Positions 1 through 9,616 are shown, numbered from the stretch's first letter. The stretch: 54,750 nt of DNA from Flavobacterium sp. (GCF_027531905.1 NZ_JAPZSU010000030.1:1-54750); one strand, 5' to 3'. Notes: generated by a model from the sequence alone, not told the origin. Numbers and translations are program-made.

Positions 1-297
1 AATTTGTTGTCTTTTAAAATAATGTGTTGAAAAAACATTAAGTTTTATAAATAATATTATTAATATACAACCAAAAATCGGCGATAATCTGCCTAATCTG
101 CGTGCCATTTTAACATAAAAATATTTGTGTCCAGACGGTAGGGTAGTAGCGGCATCCTTTTTCTTTTTTCTTTAAAAGAAAAAGATACAGCGGATGACGG
201 GACGTTGCTGGCTAAAAAGCCTATTGTTTCTGCTCCAAAATAGGAGTGAAGTTTGTATTGAAAATATTGTGATTCCTAATCCTATTTGTTGTTTGCG
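1..297. other. Intergenic start of window with repeat-like segments
   Basis: No gene is visible. Positions 77-107 hold a string around 'taatctgcctaatctgcgtg' that resembles intergenic strings I remember from flavobacterial genomes. Positions 131-206 form a second repeat-like element: two GC-richer flanks (core 'gtagcggcatcc' and 'cagcggatgacgggacg') around an imperfect T-rich/A-rich hairpin at 163-184. A weaker copy of the right flank lies at 6692-6710 on the opposite strand. No -7 promoter motif is evident for the gene starting at 298. Confidence 0.45.
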
Positions 298-1416
298 ATG
301 AAAAACCAAAACCGTGCTGGATTTTATTTTAAGACGTATGAAGCGCCATTTCAGTCGCCGTTTGACCGTTTGTTTCCTATTTTTAAAGAATTGATTACGC
401 ATACTTCGGGCGATTTTGACGAGGCGATTGCTTGGCTACGCGAATTGGACAAGGAATATAAATTGACCGATGCCAGTTATACCATTGATGATTTTATTGA
501 AGATTTAAAGAAAAAAGGCTACATCCGTGAGGAACTGAAAGACGACGGCACAACTGGAACGGGCATTACGGCCAAAACCGAACGCGCTATTCGTCAACAA
601 GCGCTGGATACCATTTTTGGCACTATGAAACGCTCCGGGAATGGTAATCATAAAACGAAACACAGTGGCAATGGCGATGAGCATACGGGTGAGTTTCGAG
701 AGTTTCATTTTGGGGATAGTTTGGAACGTATTTCACTGACCGAAAGTTTACGAAATGCCCAAATCAATAATGGAGTAGCTGATTTTAAACTTACAGAAAA
801 TGACTTGGTGGTTGAAGACACGCAATACAAAGCCCAAATGAGTACGGTTTTAATGATTGATATTAGTCACAGCATGATTTTGTACGGTGAAGACCGCATT
901 ACGCCTGCTAAAAAAGTGGCTATGGCATTGGCTGAATTGATTACCACTAGATACCCAAAGGATACTTTAGATATTTTAGTTTTTGGGAACGATGCTTGGA
1001 CAATTGCGATTAAGGATTTACCGTATCTAAAAGTAGGTCCTTTTCATACCAATACGGTGGCAGGTTTACAATTGGCAATGGATTTATTGCGAAGAAAACG
1101 CAACACCAACAAGCAAATTTTTATGATTACCGACGGGAAACCAAGTTGCGTTCGGGAGAAAGATGGCTCGTACTATATGAATAGTAATGGCTTGGACCAA
1201 TACATTGTAGACAAATGCTACACTCAGGCGCAACAAGCCAGAAAATTGCACATTCCTATCACCACTTTTATGATAGCGAATGATCCATATCTCCAAAAAT
1301 TTGTGACTAATTTTACCGAAGCCAATCAAGGGAAAGCTTTTTACACGGGTTTGAAAGGACTAGGTGAAATGATTTTTGAGGATTATGAAGCGAATAGGAA
1401 GAAGCGAATTAAGTAG
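298..1416 (+). CDS. von Willebrand factor A domain protein, partner of MoxR-like ATPase
   Basis: Cytoplasmic protein of 372 residues with a C-terminal VWA domain. The MIDAS metal site is visible: DISHS at residues 188-192 and the aspartate of ITDGKPS near residue 279. The N-terminal 180 residues are helical and include a glycine/asparagine/histidine-rich patch around residues 105-130. There is no signal peptide or membrane segment. The frame can be extended to TTG codons at 286 and 289, but ATG 298 is the natural start. The next gene, 97 bases downstream on the same strand, encodes a MoxR/Mg-chelatase-like AAA+ ATPase. AAA+ plus VWA pairs usually act together as chaperone or metal-insertion machines (family knowledge). 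The client here is unknown. Confidence 0.88.
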   Translation: MKNQNRAGFYFKTYEAPFQSPFDRLFPIFKELITHTSGDFDEAIAWLRELDKEYKLTDASYTIDDFIEDLKKKGYIREELKDDGTTGTGITAKTERAIRQQALDTIFGTMKRSGNGNHKTKHSGNGDEHTGEFREFHFGDSLERISLTESLRNAQINNGVADFKLTENDLVVEDTQYKAQMSTVLMIDISHSMILYGEDRITPAKKVAMALAELITTRYPKDTLDILVFGNDAWTIAIKDLPYLKVGPFHTNTVAGLQLAMDLLRRKRNTNKQIFMITDGKPSCVREKDGSYYMNSNGLDQYIVDKCYTQAQQARKLHIPITTFMIANDPYLQKFVTNFTEANQGKAFYTGLKGLGEMIFEDYEANRKKRIK

Positions 1417-1513
1417 GGAGTGTTCAGAAGGCAGACGGCAGTGTTCAGAAAGAAGAAAATAGAAGTCAGAAAATAGAAATTAGTAAAAGCGAATCAAAAT
1501 AAAAATACCATCA

Positions 1514-2971
1514 ATGAAGGATATAACAACTTTAGGTGCATTAAAACAATCGGGTTATCAACCAAGAACGATTAAAGAAGAATTGCGCGATAATTTGAGG
1601 AAGAAATTGCAAGCAGGTATTCCAACTTTTGAAGGGGTACACGGATTTGAAAATTCGGTGATTCCAGAGTTGGAGCGTGCTATTTTGTCGAAGCACAATA
1701 TCAATTTGCTGGGACTTCGCGGGCAAGCCAAAACTAGACTGGCTAGAAAAATGGTCGAATTATTGGATGAGTACATTCCATTTGTGGCGGGTTCTGAGAT
1801 TAATGATGATCCTTTCCATCCGATTTCTCGTTACGCCAAGGATTTAATTGCCGAGTTAGGCGATGCAACGCCCATAGAATGGTTGCCAAGAAGTGAGCGT
1901 TTTTATGAAAAATTAGCGACACCCGATGTAACAGTAGCCGATTTAATTGGCGATGTCGATCCTATCAAGGCGGCGAATTTAAAGTTGTCGTATGCGGATG
2001 ATCGTGTGATTCATTTTGGTATGATTCCAAGAGCGAATCGCTGTATTTTCGTCATCAATGAATTGCCCGATTTGCAAGCTAGAATTCAAGTGGCGTTGTT
2101 TAATATTTTGCAAGAAGGTGATATTCAAATTCGAGGCTATAAGTTAAGAATGGCTTTGGATATGCAGTTTGTTTTTACCGCCAATCCAGAAGATTATACC
2201 AATCGTGGGAGTATTGTTACGCCATTGAAAGACCGTATAGGTTCTCAAATTTTAACGCATTATCCAGAAACTATTGCTATTGCTCGCACTATTACTCAGC
2301 AAGAAGCCAAGTTAGAAAGCAGTCAAACCGATGTGGTGTATGTACCTGCTTTGGCCAAAGATTTGTTGGAACAAATTAGCTTTGAAGCTCGTGATAGCGA
2401 TTTTATTGATCCAAAAAGTGGCGTGAGCGCTAGAATGAGTATTACAGCCTACGAAAACCTGATTAGTACTGCTGAACGTCGTGCCTTAAAAGCGGGTGAA
2501 AGCACTACATCTGTTCGTTTGTCTGATTTTATGGGGGTTATTCCTGCCATAACCGGAAAAGTGGAATTGGTGTACGAAGGCGAGCAAGAAGGGGCAGCTG
2601 TGGTAGCCCAACATTTAATCAATGATGCGATTCGTACATTTTTCCCGGGCTATTTCCCAAAGATTGAAAAATTGGAAAAACAAGGAGAAAAAACAGCCTA
2701 TACTGATACTTTAGAATGGTTTTTTGCCGAAAGTGGTTTCGAATTATTGGATGATGCCACGAATTCAGAATATCAAACTATTTTGGATAGTGTGACACCA
2801 TTAGAAGTCATTATCAAAAAATACCAGCCTCAATTACCGAAAGAGGATTATTATTTTATGAAAGAATTCTTGTTGTGGGGCTTGGCTTCGTATAAAAAGT
2901 TGAGCAAAGATCGTTTTTCTGAAGGGTATCAGTTCAAGGATCCGTTTGGGAGTTACATCAGTAAATTATAA
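1514..2971 (+). CDS. MoxR/magnesium-chelatase-like AAA+ ATPase
   Basis: AAA+ ATPase of 485 residues related to the ChlI/BchI-MoxR branch. Walker A is GLRGQAKT (67-74), with alanine where the last glycine normally sits. The Walker B region reads CIFVINEL (178-185), with asparagine 183 before glutamate instead of the usual aspartate. Sensor 1 is in FVFTANPEDY (220-229) and a candidate arginine finger is R242 in PLKDRIG. The C-terminal 150 residues form a lid and tail. It is probably co-expressed with the upstream VWA gene. The changed Walker residues look family-typical rather than damage, because the frame is otherwise intact. It is not a chlorophyll enzyme in this context; the substrate is unknown. 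Confidence 0.88.
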   Translation: MKDITTLGALKQSGYQPRTIKEELRDNLRKKLQAGIPTFEGVHGFENSVIPELERAILSKHNINLLGLRGQAKTRLARKMVELLDEYIPFVAGSEINDDPFHPISRYAKDLIAELGDATPIEWLPRSERFYEKLATPDVTVADLIGDVDPIKAANLKLSYADDRVIHFGMIPRANRCIFVINELPDLQARIQVALFNILQEGDIQIRGYKLRMALDMQFVFTANPEDYTNRGSIVTPLKDRIGSQILTHYPETIAIARTITQQEAKLESSQTDVVYVPALAKDLLEQISFEARDSDFIDPKSGVSARMSITAYENLISTAERRALKAGESTTSVRLSDFMGVIPAITGKVELVYEGEQEGAAVVAQHLINDAIRTFFPGYFPKIEKLEKQGEKTAYTDTLEWFFAESGFELLDDATNSEYQTILDSVTPLEVIIKKYQPQLPKEDYYFMKEFLLWGLASYKKLSKDRFSEGYQFKDPFGSYISKL

Positions 2972-3009
2972 ATAACCTGTTGGATGAAATACAAATTAAG
3001 ATAGAGAAT

Positions 3010-3156
3010 TAACCACATAGAATTATAGATTAAAGCAAATCGTTATAGAAAAAATAGAAATAACTCTATTTTCTCACATAGATTAGCTATGTGAATAGTA
3101 TAACGTCTATCTATTTCTTTTAAAAAAACTACAAATTCTATGTTTCTATGTGGTAA
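3010..3156. repeat. Nested palindromic intergenic element
   Basis: Lies between two convergent genes. The outer arms are 'accacatagaattatag' (3012-3028) and its near-complement 'ctatgtttctatgtggt' (3138-3154), 15 of 17 pairs. An inner perfect 8-bp hairpin is tcacatag (3074-3081) / ctatgtga (3087-3094) with a 5-base loop. The arms themselves share the cacatag/ctatgtg word with the inner hairpin. It resembles dispersed 'accacatag' elements I remember from Flavobacterium genomes (memory, not a search). Confidence 0.6.
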
Positions 3157-3218
3157 AAACCATTCCATTCCACCGGAAATAAATTGCAAAAAGGTTTAGT
3201 GTAAAAGCTAAACACTTT

Positions 3219-5642
3219 TTATTGCAGTTTTTCGTTTTTGTAGCGCAGTTTGATTTTAAACGGTGCATTGCCTTCTTCAATGGCTTGAAGGTGCAGGGTG
3301 ATGCCTTTTTTTCTATTTTCTTGGACTACTTTTTTATTGGTTATCTCTTTGTCTTTTGCAGGGTCTCGCAAATGAACATCGAGTTGCATATTAGAATTTC
3401 CATAAAATCCATAACTTCCTGCTAAATCAAAATTGAATACAGATGTGTTTATTGGCGTAGGAGAAAGGTTGGCAAAACCATTTTTAAAAACAATGTTGAT
3501 TGCAAGAGGATTAATAGTTACGCGATTAAAATTCCGAAACGGGAAGGCGTATTTTCCAATTCTTTGCAAAGGTTCAAATTGGTTCAAAGCGCCATTATTC
3601 AGGTTAAGTTTTAAATTTCCGGTTAGAGAACGCTTTACTATAGTAATGTTATTATCAAAGTAGCCATCCAAAACACCGGAAACAGAAATTAAACCCGAAA
3701 CGGTTTTTGGAGTGAGTGCTTTGGAACCAAAATTGTCAAAAGCCTTCAATAGTTCTGCACTATTTACTTTACTTGCGTTAAGTTTTGCGTTGAAGTGGTT
3801 GTTTTTGTTTTGATACGAAACCATTCCGTTTACCATTAATGAACCGCCACCAAATTGTAGCGAAGCCTCTTTTAAGATGGTACGGTCAGGAACTACATTA
3901 ATTTGTGCTATCGCATTTCGAGCCTTGAATTTTTTATAGACAATATTTTCGGCTCTTAGATGAACTGTTGCATTGGATTGATGTAAAACATTGATGAGAT
4001 TTTGAGTAATTGCAGTAGATTTTTTTATCGATTTAGTTGTTCTACTACCAAAGCTAAAGTCTTTTAAATTAATAGTTTTAGCTTTTATATCCCATTTCAT
4101 AAAAATCTTTTCTGGAGCATCATAGTAGTAATTTAAAAAATTATCAGACTGACCTTTTATATTTATAGTACTATTTTGTGTATTTAAAACGATTTGGTTC
4201 ACCTTCAATTCATTTGAAGTAAAGGATAAATCTACACTACTGTTGTTGAATTTCTTCTTTGAACTTAAATGTGTTCCATTCGCGTTTTGAATCACGACTG
4301 ACCCAATTAGAAAAGGTTTTTGCATTTCTAAATTCACCACATCAGCTTTGAATGTAAGACGCAAATCTGCTTTTCCATTCCCAAAGGACAGGGTTTTACC
4401 AATCATCGTTTGATTGAGTTTTGCCAAATCAAAACGGCTTACAAATGCACCCGAGGCGATGGGTTTTTTCAAATCCAAAATCATCATATTTTTGGTGGTA
4501 AATGGAATCGAATGGACTTTTCCCCGAAAATCATTGAGCAAGATTGCCGAATTTTCATCGCTTATGCCTTTGTTCTTTTGGTATTCGTTGGTAAAAATGC
4601 CTTTAAAAGTACAATCGGTTACTTGATGTTCGAAGTAGTTCAGTTCATTATTTTTGATATTAGCTTCCACTCGAATGTTGGGGTCGCCTTCTTTGTTCAA
4701 GTCGCCATCAATAGTGCATTGCACGCCAAAAGGGTCTTTAAAATCAAAAGGTTTGAGTTTGCTGCTAATGTTGTTGGACAACAATTTATAAGCCGCTTGC
4801 CAGCGAATATTTGGATTGCTAATAGCAATAGAAAAGGAACTGTTGGTCTTGCTAATCCCAAAATACGACTGAATTTGAAAAACATCTTCTCCAATAGACA
4901 AACCTATGGTTTTAATGGTGATAGAGCCTTTGCTTTCGGAATATTTTGCTTGTAAAGCTCCTTGAATGATTTTGTTTTTAGCAAAACTTCCGTGTTGTGT
5001 ATTAAATGTCAAACTTTTCACTAAGGTGTTTAACGCAATATCAGCTTCCCAACCTTCTGAAGTAGTATGTTTTTCTATCCGAAGTTTTTCGATAAAAAAA
5101 TCAAATTTTTTATGCTTGAATTGGTTGTCAGAAACAAAGGAAACATTGTTGAATTTTAGGTGATTCAAATCCAATGACAACGAACTTGAACTTGTAGTAT
5201 CGGTTTTTGGTGCACTAGAAAAAACGGAGGTATTGCTATAGCCTTTTGCGTCTAAAAACAGTTGTACTTCGGCATCATTGATGGAGAGATGGTCTAATTT
5301 TATCTTCTTTAGGAATATCGCCCAAGGCTGAATTTCGGCATAAATCGAAGGGGCTTGTAACAACGTTCTTTTATGTTGTGCCCACAAACTGTCTTTGATG
5401 CTTACTTCTTTTACAGCAATGGTTATGTTGGGAAATCCACGAAAAAAGAGTACTTCTAGGTCGCCAATTGTTACTTCGCCTTTACAATTTTCATTGGCAA
5501 TCCGACGCACCTCTTTTAGCAGTTCGTTATGATGAGCGCTTACATACCAACCCAAAGCACCATAGCCAATAAAAAGAAGCATCGTCAAGAATAGGATAAT
5601 TTTACCCACTTTTTTGCCTATTGGCCACCATTTTTCTGTCAT
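3219..5642 (-). CDS. AsmA-like inner-membrane-anchored protein
   Basis: A protein of 807 residues with one N-terminal membrane segment (about residues 13-34, KIILFLTMLLFIGYGALGWY) and a long beta-rich, asparagine/serine-rich remainder, as in AsmA-family proteins. These span the periplasm and are linked to lipid movement or outer-membrane maintenance (family knowledge). The C-terminal quarter (GNLKLNLNNGALNQFEPLQR and following) matches the AsmA C-terminal region pattern. The frame extends upstream to TTG 5684, but that codon lies inside a -7 box (5682-5689), so ATG 5642 is the real start. It stands alone, convergent with the AAA+ gene and divergent from the transporter. Confidence 0.8.
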   Translation of the reverse strand: MTEKWWPIGKKVGKIILFLTMLLFIGYGALGWYVSAHHNELLKEVRRIANENCKGEVTIGDLEVLFFRGFPNITIAVKEVSIKDSLWAQHKRTLLQAPSIYAEIQPWAIFLKKIKLDHLSINDAEVQLFLDAKGYSNTSVFSSAPKTDTTSSSSLSLDLNHLKFNNVSFVSDNQFKHKKFDFFIEKLRIEKHTTSEGWEADIALNTLVKSLTFNTQHGSFAKNKIIQGALQAKYSESKGSITIKTIGLSIGEDVFQIQSYFGISKTNSSFSIAISNPNIRWQAAYKLLSNNISSKLKPFDFKDPFGVQCTIDGDLNKEGDPNIRVEANIKNNELNYFEHQVTDCTFKGIFTNEYQKNKGISDENSAILLNDFRGKVHSIPFTTKNMMILDLKKPIASGAFVSRFDLAKLNQTMIGKTLSFGNGKADLRLTFKADVVNLEMQKPFLIGSVVIQNANGTHLSSKKKFNNSSVDLSFTSNELKVNQIVLNTQNSTINIKGQSDNFLNYYYDAPEKIFMKWDIKAKTINLKDFSFGSRTTKSIKKSTAITQNLINVLHQSNATVHLRAENIVYKKFKARNAIAQINVVPDRTILKEASLQFGGGSLMVNGMVSYQNKNNHFNAKLNASKVNSAELLKAFDNFGSKALTPKTVSGLISVSGVLDGYFDNNITIVKRSLTGNLKLNLNNGALNQFEPLQRIGKYAFPFRNFNRVTINPLAINIVFKNGFANLSPTPINTSVFNFDLAGSYGFYGNSNMQLDVHLRDPAKDKEITNKKVVQENRKKGITLHLQAIEEGNAPFKIKLRYKNEKLQ

Positions 5643-5681
5643 AGTAAAATGTTTTGGAATTGAAAAGGCTTCATTTTGAAT

Positions 5682-5689
5682 CAAATATA
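5682..5689 (-). promoter_or_regulatory. -7 promoter element of AsmA-like gene
   Basis: On the minus strand reads TATATTTG, a perfect match to the Bacteroidota -7 consensus TAnnTTTG, about 40 bases before ATG 5642. It excludes the longer TTG start at 5684. Confidence 0.65.
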
Positions 5690-5765
5690 ATCAACTGAAG
5701 CCACTTACGGAAGTAAAACGCAAACTATGCCTTTCTTTACAGAAAGAAAACCACAATAGAATTTG

Positions 5766-5773
5766 TATTTTTG
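5766..5773 (+). promoter_or_regulatory. -7 promoter element of EamA transporter gene
   Basis: TATTTTTG fits TAnnTTTG exactly and ends 18 bases before ATG 5792. The longer TTG start at 5771 falls inside it and is therefore rejected. Confidence 0.6.
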
Positions 5774-5791
5774 GTAAATAATCCAATTGTT

Positions 5792-6652
5792 ATGCTCTTT
5801 TTAATTCTAAGTATCGTTTGTAGTGTTACCGTGGGCGTTCTTTTCAAGTGGTTCAGAAATCACGCTGCTTTCAACAGTAAAGCCATTATTGCGACCAATT
5901 ATGCGATTGCCTTGTTGCTTTGTTATTTTTGTTTTCCACCACAATTCGATACGCTACTTGAACAAGCACCTTGGCCGTTGTATCTCGCTCTCGGACTGCT
6001 GTTGCCGAGTGTTTTTTTACTGCTTTCCCAGTCCATTCGGTATATGGGTATTGTCAAGACTGATGCCGCACAGCGCTTGTCGTTGTTTATTCCGTTACTT
6101 GCTTCTTGGTTGCTTTTTGGGGAGCAATTTAGTACCCTCAAAGTTTTGGCTTTTGGCCTAGGATTTCCAGCCTTGCTGCTTATTTTGTCTAAGCCCACCG
6201 CCAATAGCAATTCCAATTGGGGCTATCCTGCTATGGTGTTGCTGGGTTTTGGAGTCATCGATATTTTGTTCAAACAAATCGCCTTGCATACCCAACTGCC
6301 TTTTACCACCTCGCTTTTGGTCATATTTGCGTTGGCTTTGGTAATTATGAGTGGAGTAGTGGGCTACGAAATTTTTATCCAACGCCCAAAAATCTCGGGT
6401 ATCAATGCCCTTTGGGGAATAGCAGTAGGCGTATTCAATTTTGGAAATATCTATTTTTACCTCAAGGCGCACCAAGCTTTTTCCGAAAATCCGTCCACTG
6501 TTTTTGCAGGAATGAATATGGGCGTCATCGTTTTGGGTAGTCTCATAGGCGTGTTGATTTTTAAAGAAAAACTTTCTCAGAAGAACTATTTGGGGATTTT
6601 CTTGGCCTTATTAGCCATTGTCCTCCTCACGTATGCTCAATTAAAAGCGTAA
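5792..6652 (+). CDS. EamA/DMT-family transporter
   Basis: Integral membrane protein of 286 residues, almost entirely hydrophobic, with about ten predicted transmembrane helices arranged as two five-helix halves. This is the normal size and layout of drug/metabolite transporters of the EamA type. Substrate cannot be told from sequence. ATG 5792 is preferred because a -7 box covers the upstream TTG. The gene is clearly richer in G+C than its surroundings: by hand count 30/60 on line 5941 and 28/60 on line 6061, against 20/60 on line 8281 in pfkA. It is followed by a strong hairpin terminator, so it is a single-gene transcription unit. Confidence 0.85.
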   Translation: MLFLILSIVCSVTVGVLFKWFRNHAAFNSKAIIATNYAIALLLCYFCFPPQFDTLLEQAPWPLYLALGLLLPSVFLLLSQSIRYMGIVKTDAAQRLSLFIPLLASWLLFGEQFSTLKVLAFGLGFPALLLILSKPTANSNSNWGYPAMVLLGFGVIDILFKQIALHTQLPFTTSLLVIFALALVIMSGVVGYEIFIQRPKISGINALWGIAVGVFNFGNIYFYLKAHQAFSENPSTVFAGMNMGVIVLGSLIGVLIFKEKLSQKNYLGIFLALLAIVLLTYAQLKA

Positions 6653-6736
6653 TCTTTTCTAGGAGCACCACATCTTTGCGCACCACACGAGTCGTCCCGC
6701 TTTCCGCTACAATATACACATATCATTTTAAACCAA

Positions 6737-6780
6737 AAAACTACAAAACAACCGAACAGTTGCTTTGTAGTTTTATTTTT
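6737..6780 (+). terminator. Rho-independent terminator after EamA gene
   Basis: Arms aaaactacaaaacaac (6737-6752) and gttgctttgtagtttt (6759-6774), 15 of 16 pairs, six-base loop, then a T-rich tail (6771-6780). Confidence 0.8.
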
Positions 6781-6963
6781 AAACCTTTTGAAAAGGCAAC
6801 TATTCTAACGATAGTTACAGTAAAACCATGAGACTTTTATTGCGTTTGCGGAGGACAAGAAGATTAAAAATGGCTTAAAATCACAGACGTTCGCACAGCA
6901 CACTTCAATTGATGAAGTATGTGGTCCTATTTGGTACAAAGTAATTTGATCCAACGAGTTTAC

Positions 6964-7107
6964 TTACTTAGAGAGTGCTCTTGTAGTAACATAATAGCGA
7001 TACCCTATGATTGCCATCTGCCATTTTTTGGCTTTGGTGATGTCTATTTTTTGTTTGGTAAAGCTTGGTAAAATGATTTTGTTGATTTGAGCAATAATTT
7101 TGAACAT
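6964..7107 (-). CDS. Small basic conserved-looking protein (47 residues)
   Basis: A short open frame begins with MFKIIAQINKIILPSFTKQK and ends with GYRYYVTTRALSK. It is basic, with a hydrophobic N-terminal half and a short helix-forming core (KAKKWQMAIIG). I recall similar 45-50-residue flavobacterial proteins, often labelled 'SsrA-binding protein'. It is far too short to be SmpB, so that name should not be trusted. The start codon ATG 7107 is preceded, on the coding strand, by an uninterrupted run of 16 A (7109-7124) and then one G. There is no clear -7 box. Support is the protein-like composition and the remembered family; no search was done. Confidence 0.65.
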   Translation of the reverse strand: MFKIIAQINKIILPSFTKQKIDITKAKKWQMAIIGYRYYVTTRALSK

Positions 7108-7570
7108 CTTTTTTTTTTTTTTTTAAAAGATATAAAAGAGAGCATTAAAACTGAATACTAGTTTTCAAAATAAACGGCTATTTTATTTATTTGATAGTCA
7201 AATAACTCCTTTTGATTTTCCTTCCACATGCGATTCAAATTAGAATAAAGTGTTTTTTTTCTCTTTCGTATTTCTTTGTTGTCAATTTTTAACGAGTACA
7301 AACTACTAAAAAAAACGTTAATTTTTTGGTTGTTAATTATTTTTGGTAAAATATTGAAGATGAGTAATTTATTTGTTTTTTAGCAAAGCTTGATAATAAT
7401 GCAAAAAAAAACTATTTTATTGCTTTTTGTTGAAAATTAATGATTTTTTATTGCTAAAAGCAAAACTTATCAACGAAAACGTTTGAATTTCGACCCTTTT
7501 ATTAAAAATATAATAAGATAGTATTAAAACTAGTCTTTGTTTAGTAAATTTACATATTAATACTTAAAAA
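7108..7570. other. AT-rich intergenic region upstream of pfkA
   Basis: About 460 bases with no convincing gene. It holds a 16-base T run (7109-7124), a start-less AT-rich open stretch on the minus strand (about 7158-7390, considered non-coding) and a palindromic core AAACGTTT inside 'cgaaaacgtttg' (7474-7485). The pfkA promoter must lie in the last 100 bases, but no perfect TAnnTTTG was found. Confidence 0.5.
7474..7485. promoter_or_regulatory. Candidate LacI-type operator upstream of pfkA
   Basis: CGAAAACGTTTG contains the 8-bp palindrome AAACGTTT centred on CG, the shape of LacI/GalR-family operators. The ten bases GAAAACGTTT also occur at 38082-38091 upstream of susC, where they form a perfect 12-bp palindrome. 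Confidence 0.35.
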
Positions 7571-8557
7571 ATGTCAAAAACAATAAAAAAAATTGGAGTA
7601 CTTACTTCAGGAGGAGACGCTCCTGGTATGAATGCAGCTATACGTTCTGTTGTTCGTACCTGTGCTTTTCACAATATAGAATGTGTTGGGATTTACAGAG
7701 GTTATCAAGGGATGATAGAAGGAGATTTCAAAGAATTAGGGCCTAGAAGTGTCAATAATATTATTAATAAAGGTGGAACATTTTTGAAATCTGCCCGTTC
7801 TCAAGAATTTAGAACACCCGAAGGTCGTAAAAAAGCACATGAAAACTTAGTGAAGGAAGGTGTTGAGGCTTTGGTTGTTATTGGTGGAGATGGTTCTTTT
7901 ACTGGAGGATTGTTGTTTAATGCAGAATTTGGTTTTCCAGTAATCGGTATTCCAGGAACTATTGATAATGATATATATGGTACAAGTCATACTTTGGGTT
8001 ACGATACCGCATTGAATACAGTTGTTGAAGTAATTGATAAAATTAGAGATACAGCCAGTTCTCATAATCGATTGTTTTTAGTCGAAGTTATGGGAAGAGA
8101 TGCAGGGCATATTGCTTTGAATGCTGGTATTGGCGCAGGTGCTGAAGAAATTTTGATTCCAGAAGAGGACTTAGGATTAGAAAGATTAATGGATTCGCTA
8201 AAAAGAAGTAAATCTACTGGTAAAACTTCAAGTATTGTGGTTATTGCCGAGGGAGACAAAACCGGAAAGAATGTATTTGAATTGAAAGATTATGTAGAAT
8301 CCAACTTTCCAGAATATGACGTTCGTGTTTCTGTATTAGGTCACATGCAACGTGGAGGTTCACCTTCTTGTTTTGATAGAGTTTTAGCTAGTCGATTAGG
8401 TGTTAAAGCCGTTGAAAGTATTTTGGAAGGAAAATCAAATTATATGGTTGGCTTGTTGAATGATAAAGTTGCATTAACTCCACTTGAACAAGCCATTAAA
8501 GGACATACAGAAATTGATAGAGAGTTACTACGTGTTTCTGATATTATGTCTATTTAA
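7571..8557 (+). CDS. pfkA: ATP-dependent 6-phosphofructokinase
   Basis: Glycolytic enzyme of 328 residues, the usual length for bacterial PfkA. It phosphorylates fructose-6-phosphate with ATP. Motifs seen: GVLTSGGDAPGMNAAIR near the N terminus (nucleotide binding), VIGGDGSFTG, the catalytic PGTIDNDIYGTSHTLGYDTA segment, EVMGRDAGHIA, and the effector/substrate stretch GHMQRGGSPSCFDR. The glycine-rich GGDGS favours ATP rather than pyrophosphate as donor. It is followed after 54 bases by the GAPDH gene with no terminator between, so the two are probably co-transcribed. A LacI-like palindrome lies about 90 bases upstream. Confidence 0.96.
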   Translation: MSKTIKKIGVLTSGGDAPGMNAAIRSVVRTCAFHNIECVGIYRGYQGMIEGDFKELGPRSVNNIINKGGTFLKSARSQEFRTPEGRKKAHENLVKEGVEALVVIGGDGSFTGGLLFNAEFGFPVIGIPGTIDNDIYGTSHTLGYDTALNTVVEVIDKIRDTASSHNRLFLVEVMGRDAGHIALNAGIGAGAEEILIPEEDLGLERLMDSLKRSKSTGKTSSIVVIAEGDKTGKNVFELKDYVESNFPEYDVRVSVLGHMQRGGSPSCFDRVLASRLGVKAVESILEGKSNYMVGLLNDKVALTPLEQAIKGHTEIDRELLRVSDIMSI

Positions 8558-8596
8558 ACTTTAAAAAAGAAAAAAAATATAAAGAATAAAAAATAA

Positions 8597-9616
<1,020 letters not shown>

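Noticed and set aside
4410..4955. 181-codon open frame on the plus strand inside the AsmA-like gene
   Set aside because: Lies wholly opposite a well-supported long gene and has the composition of a shadow frame.
7158..7390. Open stretch of about 70 codons on the minus strand upstream of the 47-residue gene
   Set aside because: No ATG until the last 24 codons, composition of K, N, I and F as expected from AT-rich non-coding DNA, no recognisable motif.
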